From positions 1-15,223 of the forward strand of contig CALAKE010000377.1 of assembly GCA_937922775.1 (NCBI GenBank): DNA of 15,223 nt. Reading direction: 5' to 3'. A program made the position numbers and the translations under genes. Shown here piece after piece: positions 13,507-15,223 of the stretch. The stretch's first letter is position 1. Every line of letters begins with the position of its first letter. Source of the stretch: an uncultured bacterium (lineage in GTDB: Bacteria; Acidobacteriota; UBA890). Under the pieces are notes generated by a model. The model was given only the letters and a program-made list of their open reading frames with translations, was not told where the DNA came from and searched no databases.

Positions 13507-15054
13507 ATGCCACGGAAGGAAATCATCACCAACTGTAATGAGGATGAGACACGGATCGCCATCCTCGAGGACGGCCAGCTGAATGAGGCCTTCATAGAGA
13601 GAGCGCAGGCGCGGGGGGTTGCAGGCAACATCTACAAAGGAAGAGTAAGCCGGGTTCTTCCCGGTATGCAGTCTGCCTTTGTAAATATCGGCCTCGAGCG
13701 CGACGGTTTTCTCTACGTATCCGATGTTCTCTCCGATATCGAGGAGTTCTCTGCCTGGATGGAGGGCAGTGAGCTCGATGAGGACTTGGATGACGATGAC
13801 AGCACGGCCCACAAGCCCGGCAGACGCCGCAGCCGGCGCGCCCGTGAATCGCAGCGCATCGACCAACTGCTGTCGAAGGGCGATGAGATCCTTGTCCAGA
13901 TCTCGAAGGCCCCACTAGGCACCAAAGGGGCTCGGATCACCACCCACATCTCTCTTCCCGGTCGTTACGTCGTCTACATGCCGACCGTCGATCACGTCGG
14001 TGTTTCGCGAAAGATCGCCGACCGTGCCGAGCGTACCCGCCTGCGCAAGATCATTCATGGAGGTCGGCCTAAGAACTCGGGCGGCTTCATCGTGCGGACG
14101 GCGGGCGTGGGGCAGAGCAAAGAGGATCTTCAGGACGACATGATGTTCCTGAAGGAGGCGTGGGATGAGATCAAGCGGCGCTCGGAAAGCGCGAATCCCC
14201 CTACTCTCATCCATCGCGATCTGTCGGTGCTGCTCCGCCTGCTGCGCGATGTCTTCACCGCCGACTTCGATCGTGTTGTCGTCGACGACAAGACGGAGTA
14301 CGAGCGAGCGAAGCGATTCGTCGAGCAGCTACAGCCCGAAGTGGCAGATCGCATCGAGTTGTACCAGGGCTCCGTGCCGATCTTCGACCATTTCAAGGTC
14401 CAGCAGCAACTCGACAGGGCGCTGGAAGCCAAGGTCTGGCTGAAGTCCGGCGGATACCTGGTGATCAACCAGACCGAGGCCTTGGTTGCGATCGACATCA
14501 ACACCGGCAAGTACGTCGGCAAGCGGCGCCTCGAGGACACGGTCCTCAAGACCAACCTGGAGTCGGTGAAGGAGATCGCCCGACAGCTACGCCTGCGCGA
14601 CCTCGGCGGCATTGTCGTCATCGACTTCATCGATATGGAGGAGAAGGCGAGCGAGCAGAAGGTCATCTCCGCCCTTCTCGAAGAGCTCAAGAAGGACCGC
14701 GCCAAGACTCAGGTTCTGCAGATCTCCGAGTTCGGACTCGTGCAGCTCACGCGGCAGCGCGTCAAGCAGAGCCTGGAGCGCACGATGCTGCAGCAGTGCC
14801 CCTATTGCGATGGGCGGGGACGAGTGAAGTCGGTCGACACGGTCTGTTACGAGATCCTGCGAGAGGTCAAACGGCTCCGCCATGAGCTCAATGGCCGCGA
14901 AGTAGTGATACGCGCCAACCCGGTGATCACCCAGGCGCTGCGGGGCGACGAGCAGACGATCTTCAATCAGATGAAGGCGGAGATCGAAGGACCGCTCACT
15001 CTGGTTGGCGATGGCCACTTCCACCAGGAGCAGTACGAGGTGGTCAACCTGTAG
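13507..15054 (+). CDS. rng: Ribonuclease E/G family endoribonuclease (RNase G-like)
   Basis: Single-strand-specific endoribonuclease that matures rRNA 5' ends and starts mRNA decay in the cytoplasm; 515 residues, close to RNase G and lacking the long C-terminal degradosome scaffold of RNase E. The S1 domain begins with GNIYKGRVSRVLPGMQSAF (40-58). It is interrupted by a charged insertion: acidic DEDLDDDD near 91-98, then basic RRRSRRAR near 106-113. Catalytic aspartates lie in VAIDINTG (D330) and VVIDFIDME (D373), matching E. coli RNase E D303 and D346. The zinc-link motif CPYC is at 431-434, followed by DGRGR. I chose ATG 13507 because GAGGAG (13495-13500) sits 6 nt upstream; the upstream in-frame ATG 13459 has no such site. 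The gene probably has its own promoter and leader, and possibly some readthrough from rodA. Confidence 0.95.
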   Translation: MPRKEIITNCNEDETRIAILEDGQLNEAFIERAQARGVAGNIYKGRVSRVLPGMQSAFVNIGLERDGFLYVSDVLSDIEEFSAWMEGSELDEDLDDDDSTAHKPGRRRSRRARESQRIDQLLSKGDEILVQISKAPLGTKGARITTHISLPGRYVVYMPTVDHVGVSRKIADRAERTRLRKIIHGGRPKNSGGFIVRTAGVGQSKEDLQDDMMFLKEAWDEIKRRSESANPPTLIHRDLSVLLRLLRDVFTADFDRVVVDDKTEYERAKRFVEQLQPEVADRIELYQGSVPIFDHFKVQQQLDRALEAKVWLKSGGYLVINQTEALVAIDINTGKYVGKRRLEDTVLKTNLESVKEIARQLRLRDLGGIVVIDFIDMEEKASEQKVISALLEELKKDRAKTQVLQISEFGLVQLTRQRVKQSLERTMLQQCPYCDGRGRVKSVDTVCYEILREVKRLRHELNGREVVIRANPVITQALRGDEQTIFNQMKAEIEGPLTLVGDGHFHQEQYEVVNL

Positions 15055-15075
15055 GCCTGCTGTACGTCGTCGGTC

Positions 15076-15186
15076 GGCGCGGGGTAATCACCTTGGCGGA
15101 CAGTTCACTCGCGGTAGGAGTACTTGCCCCTCGGGATGACGAAACGCCGCTCGCTCAAGCGTACGCTACGGCGATCACCCCGCGCC
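15076..15186. repeat. 10-bp perfect inverted repeat with 91-bp spacing
   Basis: GGCGCGGGGT (15076-15085) is the exact reverse complement of ACCCCGCGCC (15177-15186). It begins 21 nt after the ribonuclease stop. There is no T-run after the right arm, so it is not a standard terminator. It might be a long-range RNA hairpin, a small mobile-element remnant, or chance in GC-rich DNA. Confidence 0.35.
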
Positions 15187-15223
15187 TCCCTTGGCTGCTC
15201 GCGTTGCGTTGCGCGGATGACCT
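15093..15223 (+). CDS. Possible start of a further gene (3' partial, unrecognised)
   Basis: A frame beginning TTG at 15093 stays open to the window end (43 residues: LADSSLAVGVLAPRDDE and on, through ITPRLPWLLAL). GGGGT at 15081-15085 could act as a ribosome-binding site 7 nt upstream. Third-position GC is about 65%, like the neighbours, and the translation is mixed hydrophobic and acidic, more protein-like than the arginine-rich opposite strand. I do not recognise the family. The start codon is weakly supported. Confidence 0.3.
   Translation, partial: MADSSLAVGVLAPRDDETPLAQAYATAITPRLPWLLALRCADD

Noticed and set aside
15106..15223. Minus-strand frame ending at 15106 (ending in KYSYRE)
   Set aside because: It is arginine-rich and overlaps a more protein-like plus-strand frame; no family is recognised.
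1..15223. CRISPR array, tRNA, rRNA, insertion sequence or toxin-antitoxin pair
   Set aside because: Reading both strands showed no regularly spaced repeats, no tRNA-like cloverleaf or rRNA sequence, and no transposase or toxin motifs.

Overview
The window is about 15.2 kb of GC-rich bacterial chromosome, densely packed with mostly housekeeping genes. A complete MreB/MreC/MreD/PBP2/RodA set indicates a rod-shaped, walled bacterium. A membrane-anchored, periplasm-facing PpiD/SurA-like foldase points to a Gram-negative. The order mreB-mreC-mreD-mrdA-rodA followed by an RNase E/G gene, together with the two tiny excisionase-type helix-turn-helix genes and the lone GspE/PilB-type ATPase, resembles deltaproteobacterial, acidobacterial or related lineages. 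That placement is an inference from gene content and not a measured phylogeny.

Layout. 1-1365 (+): the 3' part of a ZIP-family metal transporter, then a class I SAM methyltransferase, closed by a probable intrinsic terminator at 1424-1444. 1460-3299 (+): a good sigma70-type promoter, a 64-residue helix-turn-helix protein, and a GspE/PilB-like ATPase with no pilus or secretion genes beside it. 3338-4644 (-): an apparent two-gene operon in which ammonia-dependent NAD+ synthetase (nadE) is followed after 11 nt by a purine-type phosphoribosyltransferase. 4645-5200: an intergenic region and a second helix-turn-helix gene (+), closely related to the first. 5220-7130 (-): a 636-residue PpiD/SurA-like peptidyl-prolyl isomerase. 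7131-7598: a divergent intergenic region. 7599-13070 (+): the elongasome operon mreB, mreC, mreD, mrdA (PBP2), rodA, with ATGA overlaps at mreC/mreD and mrdA/rodA. 13071-13506: a structured leader with a consensus -10 box and an early terminator-like hairpin. 13507-15054 (+): Rne/Rng-family ribonuclease. 15055-15223: a possible start of another gene and a 10-bp inverted repeat.

How the genes work together. MreB filaments together with MreC and MreD organise the PBP2 transpeptidase and RodA glycosyltransferase that make lateral-wall peptidoglycan. PpiD, transcribed divergently, would help fold envelope proteins. RNase G/E acts in rRNA and mRNA processing and sits where its expression could be partly coupled to the wall operon, but its leader looks independently controlled. 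nadE and the phosphoribosyltransferase suggest nucleotide and cofactor metabolism.

I see no integrase, transposase, CRISPR array, rRNA or tRNA. No clearly new multi-gene system is evident. The items most worth a second look are the leader of the ribonuclease gene, the pair of near-identical small DNA-binding proteins with shared flanking sequence, the orphan ATPase, and the variant phosphoribosyltransferase coupled to nadE.
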